DNA of 36,218 nucleotides from an uncultured Pelagibacteraceae bacterium (lineage in GTDB: Bacteria > Pseudomonadota > Alphaproteobacteria > Pelagibacterales > Pelagibacteraceae): the NCBI GenBank assembly GCA_902603305.1, contig CACKUI010000006.1, positions 1 to 36,218 of the forward strand, in the 5' to 3' direction. The notes beneath the pieces were generated by a model. That model saw only the letters and a program-made list of their open reading frames with translations. It had not been told where the DNA came from and did no database searches. Positions 1 through 8,402 of this stretch are shown piece after piece (positions within the stretch are counted from its first letter, which is position 1; the number at the start of each line of letters is the position of its first letter). The position numbers and the translations under genes are program-made.

Positions 1-861
1 ATGATCATGACCATCACTTTCTGGTTCTTGAGCAATAGGCTCTAAATCTTTACCAGCTAAATCTTTAAAGAAGTGTTCGTTTGCTTCAAATTCAAATGGC
101 ATATGCTCTGTGAAAAAAGCATATTTGCCATCTTTAGCAATTTTTACATCAAATACAGAAACATCTTTATTGGCATCAAAATTTAGACTGTAAGAATTAT
201 TTTTAGCTACAAGTACTTCGCCATCTTTTTTTGCTTCAACTGTTTCGCCCTCAAGTAATTTCTCAGCTGCCTCTTCAACTTCTTCTATGTCATGAGCAGA
301 TAATATTACCATTTTCATAGCTGGGTCAGCGTAGTCACCATCAACTTTAGCAAATGACCATTTGTAGGTACCAGCCTTTAATTCAAAAAGACCTGCCCAT
401 TCAAAAGCATGGGCTCCATGACCATGATCATCATGATCATCTTTTTTAGCATGATCGTCATGATCACCATGTCCGTGATCATCATGATCATCAAAAATAT
501 TTCTCTCTCTAAATTTTAATTTTATTAAACCTTTTACGTCCATAAACTCAATCTTTTCAGCTTTTGCAGCGATTGAATCTAATGGTTTTTCTAAAAAATT
601 TTCTAAATCTTCACCTACCCAAAAAACAATGTCAGCATCTTGTAACATTTTTGCATGCGAAGGCTTCATGGCAAATCCATGTGGAGAAGCGTATCCATCA
701 ACTATTAAATCTGGTTTAGCTACACCATCCATTAAATAGCTAGCTAAAGAGTGTATTGGCTTAATTGATGCAACAACTTTGATGTCGGCATTTGCAGATG
801 TAAAAAAAGTTAAAAATGATAGTATTGTTATGATTATTGAGGATTTTTTTAGATTTTTCAT
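1..861 (-). CDS. znuA: Zinc ABC transporter substrate-binding protein (ZnuA-like), partial at window edge, with His/Asp-rich linker and an extra domain
   Basis: Manual translation of complement(861..1), open to the window edge (287 aa): MKNLKKSSIIITILSFLTFFTSANADIKVVASIKPIHSLASYLMDGVAKPDLIVDGYASPHGFAMKPSHAKMLQDADIVFWVGEDLENFLEKPLDSIAAKAEKIEFMDVKGL... Signal peptide, 'KPIHSLA', 'SPHGFAMKPSHAKMLQDADIVFWVG' are ZnuA N-lobe hallmarks. Divergent from znuCB. Missing from the ORF track because no stop lies inside the window. Confidence 0.92.
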   Translation of the reverse strand, partial: MKNLKKSSIIITILSFLTFFTSANADIKVVASIKPIHSLASYLMDGVAKPDLIVDGYASPHGFAMKPSHAKMLQDADIVFWVGEDLENFLEKPLDSIAAKAEKIEFMDVKGLIKLKFRERNIFDDHDDHGHGDHDDHAKKDDHDDHGHGAHAFEWAGLFELKAGTYKWSFAKVDGDYADPAMKMVILSAHDIEEVEEAAEKLLEGETVEAKKDGEVLVAKNNSYSLNFDANKDVSVFDVKIAKDGKYAFFTEHMPFEFEANEHFFKDLAGKDLEPIAQEPESDGHDH

Positions 862-881
862 AATATTTGGTTATTGTTAAT

Positions 882-896
882 TGTTATAATATAACA
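882..896. promoter_or_regulatory. Putative Zur box 1 (TGTTATAATATAACA, perfect 7-1-7 palindrome)
   Basis: Exact palindrome matching the known proteobacterial Zur consensus core (TGTTATAnTATAACA-type) in the znuA/znuC divergent promoter, with a zur gene in the same locus; 20 nt from the znuA ATG. Confidence 0.85.
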
Positions 897-899
897 CTG

Positions 900-914
900 T
901 GTAATAATATAACA
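900..914. promoter_or_regulatory. Putative Zur box 2 (TGTAATAATATAACA, one mismatched pair)
   Basis: Second Zur-like palindrome, 18 bp centre-to-centre from box 1 and 20 nt from the znuC ATG at 935. Confidence 0.75.
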
Positions 915-934
915 TAATTAAGTCAAGTGAATTA

Positions 935-1681
935 ATGAGCATGGAAAATAATATATTAGTAAAATTAAATAATGTTGGTTTTCAACAAAATCAAAAGTGG
1001 CTTGTTAAAGGTGTTTCTTTAAAAGTAGAAAAAGGAAAAATTGTTACCTTAATCGGTCCTAATGGATCAGGCAAAAGTACAACTGCAAAAATTGCTCTAG
1101 GTTTATTTAAAAATATTGAGGGTCAAGTTGAAAAATTCACAAATAATATTGGTTATGTTCCACAAAAAATATCAATAGATTGGACACTTCCTCTAAGAGT
1201 AAGAGATTTTATGCTTTTAACGGATAATCTTACAGAAGACGTAATTGATGAAGCACTATCATTAACTGGAGTAACAAATTTAAAAGATAAAAGTTTAGGA
1301 AACTTATCTGGTGGAGAGTTTCAAAGAGTTTTACTTGCAAGAGCTATTTCAAAAAAACCTGATTTATTAGTACTTGATGAACCAGTTCAAGGTGTAGATT
1401 TTACAGGAGAAATTGCCTTGTATGAATTAATTAAAGAAATTTCAGAAAAATTAAATTGTGGTATTTTATTAATATCTCATGACTTACATACAGTAATGAG
1501 CGCTACTGATCACGTTGTTTGTTTAAACGGTCATGTCTGTTGTTCGGGTTCACCGAAAGAAGTTGCAAAAAATAGTGAATACAAAGCATTGTTTGGCGAA
1601 CAAGCTGCTCAAACACTTTCAATTTATGAACATAAGCACGATCATGTTCATACTAGTGATGGGGATATAAAGAAAAATTGA
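935..1681 (+). CDS. znuC: Zinc ABC transporter ATP-binding protein
   Basis: Walker A GPNGSGKST, signature LSGGEFQRVLLARA, Walker B LLVLDEP; adjacent znuB; His-rich C-terminal tail EHKHDHVH. Confidence 0.95.
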   Translation: MSMENNILVKLNNVGFQQNQKWLVKGVSLKVEKGKIVTLIGPNGSGKSTTAKIALGLFKNIEGQVEKFTNNIGYVPQKISIDWTLPLRVRDFMLLTDNLTEDVIDEALSLTGVTNLKDKSLGNLSGGEFQRVLLARAISKKPDLLVLDEPVQGVDFTGEIALYELIKEISEKLNCGILLISHDLHTVMSATDHVVCLNGHVCCSGSPKEVAKNSEYKALFGEQAAQTLSIYEHKHDHVHTSDGDIKKN

Positions 1682-1682
1682 T

Positions 1683-2486
1683 ATGTTTGATGATTTTTTT
1701 ATAAGAGCATTGGTTGCAGGTATTGGTATCGCTTTCGTAGCGGGACCTCTTGGTTGTTTTGTTGTGTGGAGGAGATTGTCTTATTTTGGAGATACACTCG
1801 CCCACTCCGCATTACTTGGTGTAACAATTGCATATTCATTAGAATTTAATATTGCTGTTTCAATATTTTTAATTTCATCAGCAATTGCATTAATTTTAAT
1901 ACAACTACAAAAAAAAACTAATCTACCAAGTGATGCATTGTTAGGGTTATTGGCTCACTCATCATTGGCAGTTGGATTAGTGGTAATTGGATTTTTAACC
2001 TTTATAAGATTTGATATTATGGGATTGTTGTTTGGGGATATATTGGCTGTTAATAAGAAAGATCTTGTAACAATATGGGTTGGTGGAGCCTTAATTTTAT
2101 TGGTTTTAAGATTAATATGGAAACCTTTGTTCGCCTCAACTGTAAATTATGAATTAGCACAAGCAGAAGGTCTAAACCCTGATAGAGCAAAAGCGATCTT
2201 TACAATCTTATTGGCTGCAATAATTGCCATATCAATTAAATTAGTCGGAGTGCTATTAATTACAGGAATGTTAATTATACCAACTGCTATGGCCAGAAAT
2301 CTTTCAGATAATCCACAAAAAATGGTGATCTTTGCGATAATTGGAGGATTGTTATCAGTGTTTATAGGATTGTTCTCTTCCTTAGAATTCAATACACCGT
2401 CTGGTCCATCCATAATTGCTGCAGCTCTAGTGTTGTTTATTTTTTCATTACTTAAAGTTAAACAAACGATACAATTGAAAAATTAA
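1683..2486 (+). CDS. znuB: Zinc ABC transporter permease
   Basis: ABC-3 family membrane protein: GCFVVWRRLSYFGDTLAHSALLG motif, hydrophobic TM segments; follows znuC. Confidence 0.95.
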   Translation: MFDDFFIRALVAGIGIAFVAGPLGCFVVWRRLSYFGDTLAHSALLGVTIAYSLEFNIAVSIFLISSAIALILIQLQKKTNLPSDALLGLLAHSSLAVGLVVIGFLTFIRFDIMGLLFGDILAVNKKDLVTIWVGGALILLVLRLIWKPLFASTVNYELAQAEGLNPDRAKAIFTILLAAIIAISIKLVGVLLITGMLIIPTAMARNLSDNPQKMVIFAIIGGLLSVFIGLFSSLEFNTPSGPSIIAAALVLFIFSLLKVKQTIQLKN

Positions 2487-2511
2487 TGGAATATTATAAA
2501 AAAATAATTAA

Positions 2512-2904
2512 ATGCAAAAACAAGAAACATTAACTAAAAACCAAAAAATAATTTTAGATTTAATTGAAAAATCTGATCAACCATTAAAAGCATATTCAAT
2601 TTTATTTGATGTTAAAAAAAAAGGTATTAATGCTCCTTTGCAAGTTTATAGAGCCTTAAACAAACTAGTGAAAATTGGAAAAATTCATAAAATAGAAAGT
2701 AGAAACGCTTTCATAGCTTGTAAAAATTCAAAATGTCAAATTGCTAATGCTACTATTTTTTCAATTTGTGAAAGTTGTGAAGATGTAACTGAAATTCATG
2801 ATAATAAATTATCAGAACATCTAAGAGATTTTAAAGATAATAAAGGAATGAAATATAATAAATACAATTTAGAATTTTTTGGTCTGTGCAAGAAATGCGT
2901 TTAA
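2512..2904 (+). CDS. zur: Fur-family zinc uptake regulator
   Basis: Fur-like winged helix (ILDLIEKSDQPLKAYSIL...VYRALNKLVKIGKIHKIES), CxxC pairs (CESCEDV, CKKC); located behind znuCB. Confidence 0.87.
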   Translation: MQKQETLTKNQKIILDLIEKSDQPLKAYSILFDVKKKGINAPLQVYRALNKLVKIGKIHKIESRNAFIACKNSKCQIANATIFSICESCEDVTEIHDNKLSEHLRDFKDNKGMKYNKYNLEFFGLCKKCV

Positions 2905-2908
2905 AAAA

Positions 2909-3502
2909 ATGAAAATTGAATATTATTTTAGTGTCCTATCTCCGTTTAGTTATTTAGGAGCTGATAGATTTACAAAAATAGTAAGCAAATATAATTTAGA
3001 GGTTATAGAAAAACCACTTGATTTAGTTGGTGAAATTTTTCCAAATACTGGTGGGTTGCCAGTTCCTAAAAGACATCCTGCAAGACAAAAATATAGACTT
3101 GTAGAACTGGAGAGAATTTCAAATAAACTGGGTTTGCCGATTATTAAAAAGCCAAAGTTTTTTCCACCTAAAGACCCACACTTACCAGCAAAATTTGTAA
3201 TAGCTTCAAATAAATTGGGTAATAAACTTCATTTTGGAAATGAATGTTTAAAATATTTATGGTCTATGGATAAAGATCTTTCTGATCACAATACACTTCA
3301 GGAAATTTGTGAAAAATTAAATTTAAACTTTGAAGAAATGAAGAAATTAGCTTTAACTGATGATGTAAACTTGGAGTATCAAAAGAATTCAAAAGACGCG
3401 GTTGATAACGATGTATTTGGTGCTCCCTCATATGTCTTAAATAATGAGATTTTTTGGGGTCAAGATAGATTAGATTATCTTGAAGATGCATTTCTTAAAT
3501 AA
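2909..3502 (+). CDS. 2-hydroxychromene-2-carboxylate isomerase-like DsbA-family protein
   Basis: MKIEYYFSVLSPFSYLGADRF... with NDVFGAPSYVLNNEIFWGQDRLDYLED C-terminal motif typical of the HCCA isomerase/DsbA family. ORF track starts at 2879; ATG at 2909 just after the zur stop is the more likely start. Confidence 0.8.
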   Translation: MKIEYYFSVLSPFSYLGADRFTKIVSKYNLEVIEKPLDLVGEIFPNTGGLPVPKRHPARQKYRLVELERISNKLGLPIIKKPKFFPPKDPHLPAKFVIASNKLGNKLHFGNECLKYLWSMDKDLSDHNTLQEICEKLNLNFEEMKKLALTDDVNLEYQKNSKDAVDNDVFGAPSYVLNNEIFWGQDRLDYLEDAFLK

Positions 3503-4175
3503 GTGAATATCCAGAGGATCTTACTGTTCTAATTAGTTCTTTTGTTTTATCAATATTAATCGACTTTCTTAATCTTCTAATATGAACATCAATAGTTCTA
3601 CTTTCTACATTTATGTTGTTTGGCCAAACATTTTCTAAAATTTGATCTCTTGAATATACTCTTTTAGGGTTGCTTAAAAAGAATTCTAGTAGTCTAAATT
3701 CTGTTGGTCCAAGCTGTATTTCAATATTTTTTCTAAACACTCTCTTCTCAAATCTATTTAATTTTAAATCTTCAAATTCTAAACTATTTGAAACAACTTT
3801 AGGATCATATCTTCTTAATACAGCTTTTATTCTTGCTAAAAGCTCATTGAAACTAAATGGTTTGGTTAAATAATCATCAACACCACTATCTAATCCTTTT
3901 ATTTTATCTTCCTCTTCTCCTTTTGCTGTAAGCATTATTATGGGTAGGTTTTTATGACTTGAGTTATTTCTAATATTTTTGCAAATATCAATTCCAGATA
4001 AATCTGGAAGCATCCAATCAAGTAAAAGCAAATTTGGTTCAAACTTTTTTAAATCTTTTAAACCATCATTACCATTGGTAGATGAAGCTACTAAAAAACC
4101 CTCTTTTTCTAAATTATGTTGAACTAATTGTATTATTGAAGGCTCATCCTCAATAATAAATATTTTGCCATTCAT
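3495..4175 (-). CDS. phoB: Phosphate regulon response regulator
   Basis: OmpR-family: receiver domain (LLLLDWMLPDLSGIDICK, IIMLTAKGEEEDKIKGLDSGVDDYLTKPFSFNELLARIKAVLRR) plus winged helix; adjacent to phoU/pst. Confidence 0.95.
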   Translation of the reverse strand: MNGKIFIIEDEPSIIQLVQHNLEKEGFLVASSTNGNDGLKDLKKFEPNLLLLDWMLPDLSGIDICKNIRNNSSHKNLPIIMLTAKGEEEDKIKGLDSGVDDYLTKPFSFNELLARIKAVLRRYDPKVVSNSLEFEDLKLNRFEKRVFRKNIEIQLGPTEFRLLEFFLSNPKRVYSRDQILENVWPNNINVESRTIDVHIRRLRKSINIDKTKELIRTVRSSGYSLI

Positions 4176-4176
4176 T

Positions 4177-4869
4177 TTATTCTTGGATAACTTTTCCTTT
4201 TGGTCTGCTTCCTTTTAGATATTCGCCTTTAATTAAGTAACAAATAGACTCTGCAATATTAGTAATATGATCACCTGCTCTCTCTAAGTTTTTTGTTGCG
4301 AATATAAGATGTGTAGAAAAATCTAAATTTTTTTTATCTTTAGATAAAAAATCAATAACACTTTCCATTGCAATATAGGTAAGGTCATCAACTTGCTCAT
4401 CCTTTTCCCAAACTTCTTTGGCTTTATCGTAATTTTTGTTAACATAACTATCTAAAACATCATTTAACTGTTTTATAACCAACTCACCTAATCTTTTTAA
4501 ATTTGATAGTAATTCCTCTGGTAAATCTAGTGGGAGAGGTTTAACTTTTTTTGCATTGCTTTTGGATAGATCTCCAATTCTTTCCAAGTCTTGTGAAATT
4601 TTTAAAGAACTAATTGTTTCCCTTAAATCAATAGCCATAGGAGCTCTTTTGACTAGTAATGTCATAATTTGAGTATCTATTTTTGATCTAAATTTATTAA
4701 TTTCATCATCACTTTTAATAATTTTATCAATAGAATCTTTATCAACTTTAATGATAGCGTCCATTGAGTCTACCATTTGAGACTCGGTTAAACTTCCCAT
4801 TTTAATTACAGAATCAACAAGAAATTGTAATTCTTCTTCATATGACTTTACTGTATGTTCGTTACTCAT
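4177..4869 (-). CDS. phoU: Phosphate transport system regulator PhoU
   Basis: PhoU repeats (APMAIDLRETISSLKISQDLERIGDLSKSNAK; ATKNLERAGDHITNIAESICYLI). Confidence 0.96.
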   Translation of the reverse strand: MSNEHTVKSYEEELQFLVDSVIKMGSLTESQMVDSMDAIIKVDKDSIDKIIKSDDEINKFRSKIDTQIMTLLVKRAPMAIDLRETISSLKISQDLERIGDLSKSNAKKVKPLPLDLPEELLSNLKRLGELVIKQLNDVLDSYVNKNYDKAKEVWEKDEQVDDLTYIAMESVIDFLSKDKKNLDFSTHLIFATKNLERAGDHITNIAESICYLIKGEYLKGSRPKGKVIQE

Positions 4870-4872
4870 AGT

Positions 4873-5634
4873 TTATCCAAATCTACCTGTAATATAATCT
4901 TGTGTCATTTTATTGTCAGGGTTCTTAAAAATTTTTTCTGTTTTTCCTACCTCAATTAATTTTCCAAGATGAAAAAAGCCAGTTTTCTGTGAAACTCTAA
5001 CTGCTTGAGCCATCGAATGGGTAACAATAACTATTGTATAGGTTTTCTTAAGTTCATCAATCAATTCTTCAATTTTGGCTGTTGCTATTGGATCTAAGGC
5101 TGAACATGGTTCATCCATTAGAATTACTTCTGGATTTACTGATATTGCTCTAGCTATACAAAGTCGTTGTTGTTGACCTCCAGATAATCCAGTACCTGGT
5201 TCGTCTAACCTATCTTTAACCTCTTCCCACAAAGCAGCTTTTTTTAAACTTCTTTCAACTATTTCATCTAGCTCACTTTTTGTCTCTCCCTTGCCATGTA
5301 TCTTTGGACCATATGAAATATTATCGTATATGCTTTTAGGAAATGGATTTGGTTTTTGAAACACCATCCCAACTCTTTCTCTTAAGGAAACGACGTCTAA
5401 ATTTTCATCATTAATTTCTACACCGTCAATCTCAATATTTCCTGTAACTTTGCAAATATCAATTACGTCATTCATTCTGTTTATACATCTTATGAAGGTT
5501 GATTTACCACACCCAGATGGACCAATTAATGCAGTTACTTCTTTTTCATTCAAATCCAAGTTTACATCAAATAAAGCTTGTTTGTCTCCATAGAACACAT
5601 TTAAATTATTAGATTTGATTTTTACTTCACTCAT
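4873..5634 (-). CDS. pstB: Phosphate ABC transporter ATP-binding protein
   Basis: [55 protein letters not shown]. Confidence 0.97.
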   Translation of the reverse strand: MSEVKIKSNNLNVFYGDKQALFDVNLDLNEKEVTALIGPSGCGKSTFIRCINRMNDVIDICKVTGNIEIDGVEINDENLDVVSLRERVGMVFQKPNPFPKSIYDNISYGPKIHGKGETKSELDEIVERSLKKAALWEEVKDRLDEPGTGLSGGQQQRLCIARAISVNPEVILMDEPCSALDPIATAKIEELIDELKKTYTIVIVTHSMAQAVRVSQKTGFFHLGKLIEVGKTEKIFKNPDNKMTQDYITGRFG

Positions 5635-6897
5635 TTAATTCCATCTCTTTTCAAATTTTTGTCTTAAATATACTGCTATAAAATTCATAACAATTAAAAA
5701 ACTCAATAACATCATAATTGTTGCTGATGTTTTTTCAACAAAACCTCTTTCAGCTGACTCTGACCACAAATATACCTGCACAGGTAGCGAGGATGATGGA
5801 TCAATTGGAGTTGATGGAATGTCAACAACAAAAGCAACCATACCAATCAAAATTAATGGTGCAGTCTCTCCTAATGCTTGTGCTAAACCAATAATTGTTC
5901 CTGATAATGTTCCTGGTAGCGATAATGGAACTACATGATGAAATACAGATTGAAACTTTGATGCGCCTACTGCCAATGCACCTTCTCTTATCGAGGGTGG
6001 AACTGCTTTTAAAGATGCCCTGCAAGGAATAATTATTCTTGGCAATGTCATCAAGGCTAATGTAATACCAGCTACTAATGGAGTAGATCTAGGTAACTGA
6101 ATAGTAGCTAATAATATTTGTAGAGCAAGCAATCCATAAACAATTGAAGGCACTGCAGCTAAATTATTAATGTTTATTTCGATAAAATCTGTAATTTTAT
6201 TTTTTGGAGCAAACTCTTCTAAATAAATTGAAGCAAGAACAGCAACTGGAAAAGCTAACAATAGACATATGATTATGCTATAGAACGATCCAACTAAAGC
6301 CCCTCCAATTCCAGCTAGCTCTGGATCTCTGGAGTCCCCATTATTAAAAAAATAATTATTAAAGTTTTTGTTTATTTTATTATTTTGTAAAAGATTGTCA
6401 TAAATTTTTAGCTGAAAATTTGAAATTCTTCTTCTATCCTCTGGTAAATTCCTAGGGTAATTTCCTTTATGCAATTGATCTATATCGTCTGATGCCGTTA
6501 TTTCTAAGTTAATTTTTTTTCCTATTAAGTTGTTATTTTCTAAAAAAGCTTTTTTAATTTCAATTTCAGCATCGGTTGTAAATAAATCAATTAATTCATT
6601 TTCTTCATCTAAATTTTTAGCAGGATATGCTTTAAGAAGAGTTTCAATTGTAATATCATAAAAATCTGCTTCCCTTATATTCTCCTCTGGTTCTCCATTT
6701 TCAATTTCAATTAATTCTGGGTCAAAGAAAACCTCTACATTAATGACTGTTTTCATAAATGCAGAACTTCCTTTTGAAAAAATATTATTTACTAATATAA
6801 GTACAAAAACCAAAGCAACCAAAATTGATGTGACACCATACAATCTAAACCTTTTTTCAGCAGCATGTCGTTTTTTTAATCTTTGTTCTTTAGTCAT
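5635..6897 (-). CDS. pstA: Phosphate ABC transporter permease PstA
   Basis: PstA C-terminal permease core (NNLAAVPSIVYGLLAL, GALAVGASKFQSVFHHVVPLSLPGTLSGTIIGLAQALGETAPLILIG) with a long N-terminal segment. Confidence 0.95.
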   Translation of the reverse strand: MTKEQRLKKRHAAEKRFRLYGVTSILVALVFVLILVNNIFSKGSSAFMKTVINVEVFFDPELIEIENGEPEENIREADFYDITIETLLKAYPAKNLDEENELIDLFTTDAEIEIKKAFLENNNLIGKKINLEITASDDIDQLHKGNYPRNLPEDRRRISNFQLKIYDNLLQNNKINKNFNNYFFNNGDSRDPELAGIGGALVGSFYSIIICLLLAFPVAVLASIYLEEFAPKNKITDFIEININNLAAVPSIVYGLLALQILLATIQLPRSTPLVAGITLALMTLPRIIIPCRASLKAVPPSIREGALAVGASKFQSVFHHVVPLSLPGTLSGTIIGLAQALGETAPLILIGMVAFVVDIPSTPIDPSSSLPVQVYLWSESAERGFVEKTSATIMMLLSFLIVMNFIAVYLRQKFEKRWN

Positions 6898-8293
6898 ATT
6901 TCTCTCTATATTTTTTCACAGCTCTCTGAGCAATGTAATTTAAAATCAATGTTGCAACAAATAGTGTCAATCCCAATGCAAAAGCTGATTGCGTTTTTGG
7001 GCTATCAAATTCTTGATCACCAACGAGTATCATTACAATTTGGGTTGTAATTGTTGTTGTTGACTCAAGTGGGTTAATAGTGAGATTAGCTGCTAATCCT
7101 GCTGCCATAACTACAATCATGGTTTCACCAATAGCTCTCGATACAGCTAACAATACTGATCCAATTATTCCAGGTAATGCTGCGGGAATTACAACTTGTT
7201 TTATCGTTTCTGATTTAGTTGCTCCAACAGCATAGGAACCATCTCTAAGTGATTGTGGTACTGAATTAATTACATCATCAGATAAAGAGGAAATATAAGG
7301 TATAATCATTATTCCCATAATCAGACCTGCAGCTAAAGCACTCTCTGAGGAAACTGTTAAACCAATACTCTCACCTATTTGTCTAAAGAATGGTCCTACG
7401 GTTAAAGCTGCAAAAAAACCATAAACAACAGTAGGTATTCCAGCAAGTATCTCAATGATTGGTTTTGAAATTCTTCTCATTTTAGAGGAAGCATATTCGG
7501 CCATGTATATTCCTGAAAATAATCCAATAGGTACAGCAACAAACATAGCAATGAATGCAATAAATGAAGTTCCAGCTATCAATGGTACAAATCCAAATGC
7601 ATCTCTTAATTCATCATATTCTGCAGCCGTTATTGCAGATGCATCCCTGATAAAGGCTCTTTGAGGGCTCCAATTAGTACCAAATAAATAGTCAAAAATA
7701 TTTATTACTGAAAAAAATTTTATACTTTCAAATAATAATGAGAATATTATTCCTAAAGTCGTAAGAATAGCAATTAAGGATGAAACAAAAAGTAAACCTT
7801 TTAAAATTTTCTCGACATCTTCTCTTGCTTTATTATTATTTTTAATTTTTTTTAATGAAAAAATAACTGAAGCAATAATTGTTACAAAAATTAAAACTAT
7901 TTTAGAATTAGTAAAAATATTTAAAAATTTTGAATATGATATCGCGCTTTCTTTTAAGATAGTGTCAATATCACCAAAATAAGTACCTAAATGAATTGCT
8001 TTAATTTTTTCGTAAATTAAGTTAGCTTCATTTTTATCATTAAAAATTGCTCCTTGATTTGCGGCTGTCTCAATAATAATTGATTTTATAATTACGGGTT
8101 CAAATAAAGACCAAACTAATAAAAAAACTAATGCAGGTATTGAACTCCATAGAACTAAATAATAACCATAAAATTTTGGAAGTGCATTTAATTTAATATT
8201 TCTCTCAATAGATATACTTTTTGTCTTTGACTTACCGTAAAAAAACAAAGATGATGAAAATATTACTATTAAAAAAATAAGAACGAAGTTCAT
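6890..8293 (-). CDS. pstC: Phosphate ABC transporter permease PstC
   Basis: EILAGIPTVVYGFFAALTVGPFFR, SYAVGATKSETIKQVVIPAALPGIIGSVLLAVSRAIGETMIVVMAAG; 8-nt overlap with pstA. Confidence 0.95.
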   Translation of the reverse strand: MNFVLIFLIVIFSSSLFFYGKSKTKSISIERNIKLNALPKFYGYYLVLWSSIPALVFLLVWSLFEPVIIKSIIIETAANQGAIFNDKNEANLIYEKIKAIHLGTYFGDIDTILKESAISYSKFLNIFTNSKIVLIFVTIIASVIFSLKKIKNNNKAREDVEKILKGLLFVSSLIAILTTLGIIFSLLFESIKFFSVINIFDYLFGTNWSPQRAFIRDASAITAAEYDELRDAFGFVPLIAGTSFIAFIAMFVAVPIGLFSGIYMAEYASSKMRRISKPIIEILAGIPTVVYGFFAALTVGPFFRQIGESIGLTVSSESALAAGLIMGIMIIPYISSLSDDVINSVPQSLRDGSYAVGATKSETIKQVVIPAALPGIIGSVLLAVSRAIGETMIVVMAAGLAANLTINPLESTTTITTQIVMILVGDQEFDSPKTQSAFALGLTLFVATLILNYIAQRAVKKYREKYD

Positions 8294-8355
8294 TCGAACA
8301 ACTTGATATATTTAATTTGTTACAGATTTATTACAAATTAAATTAGTAATTGAAT

Positions 8356-8386
8356 AAAAAGGCCAATGAATTTGGCCTTTTTTTTT
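8356..8386 (-). terminator. Intrinsic hairpin between pstS and pstC
   Basis: aaaaaggccaa-tgaat-ttggccttttt: 11-bp stem with T-tracts on both sides, in the pstS-pstC gap. Confidence 0.85.
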
Positions 8387-8402
8387 AATTTTGAGTATTA
8401 GT

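Noticed and set aside
2147-2413. 88-aa minus-strand ORF inside znuB
   Set aside because: Antisense to a well-supported gene; no recognisable motif, explained by codon shadow.
3264-3491. 75-aa minus-strand ORF inside the isomerase gene
   Set aside because: Antisense shadow ORF with no domain.
3670-3873. 67-aa plus-strand ORF inside phoB
   Set aside because: Antisense to phoB; no support.
5822-6025. 67-aa ORF in alternative frame of pstA
   Set aside because: Cys/Ser-rich out-of-frame translation of the conserved permease core.
5635-8293. Unusually long PstA and PstC with extended N-terminal/periplasmic segments
   Set aside because: Extended PstA/PstC are, to my knowledge, common in Alphaproteobacteria, so not novel.
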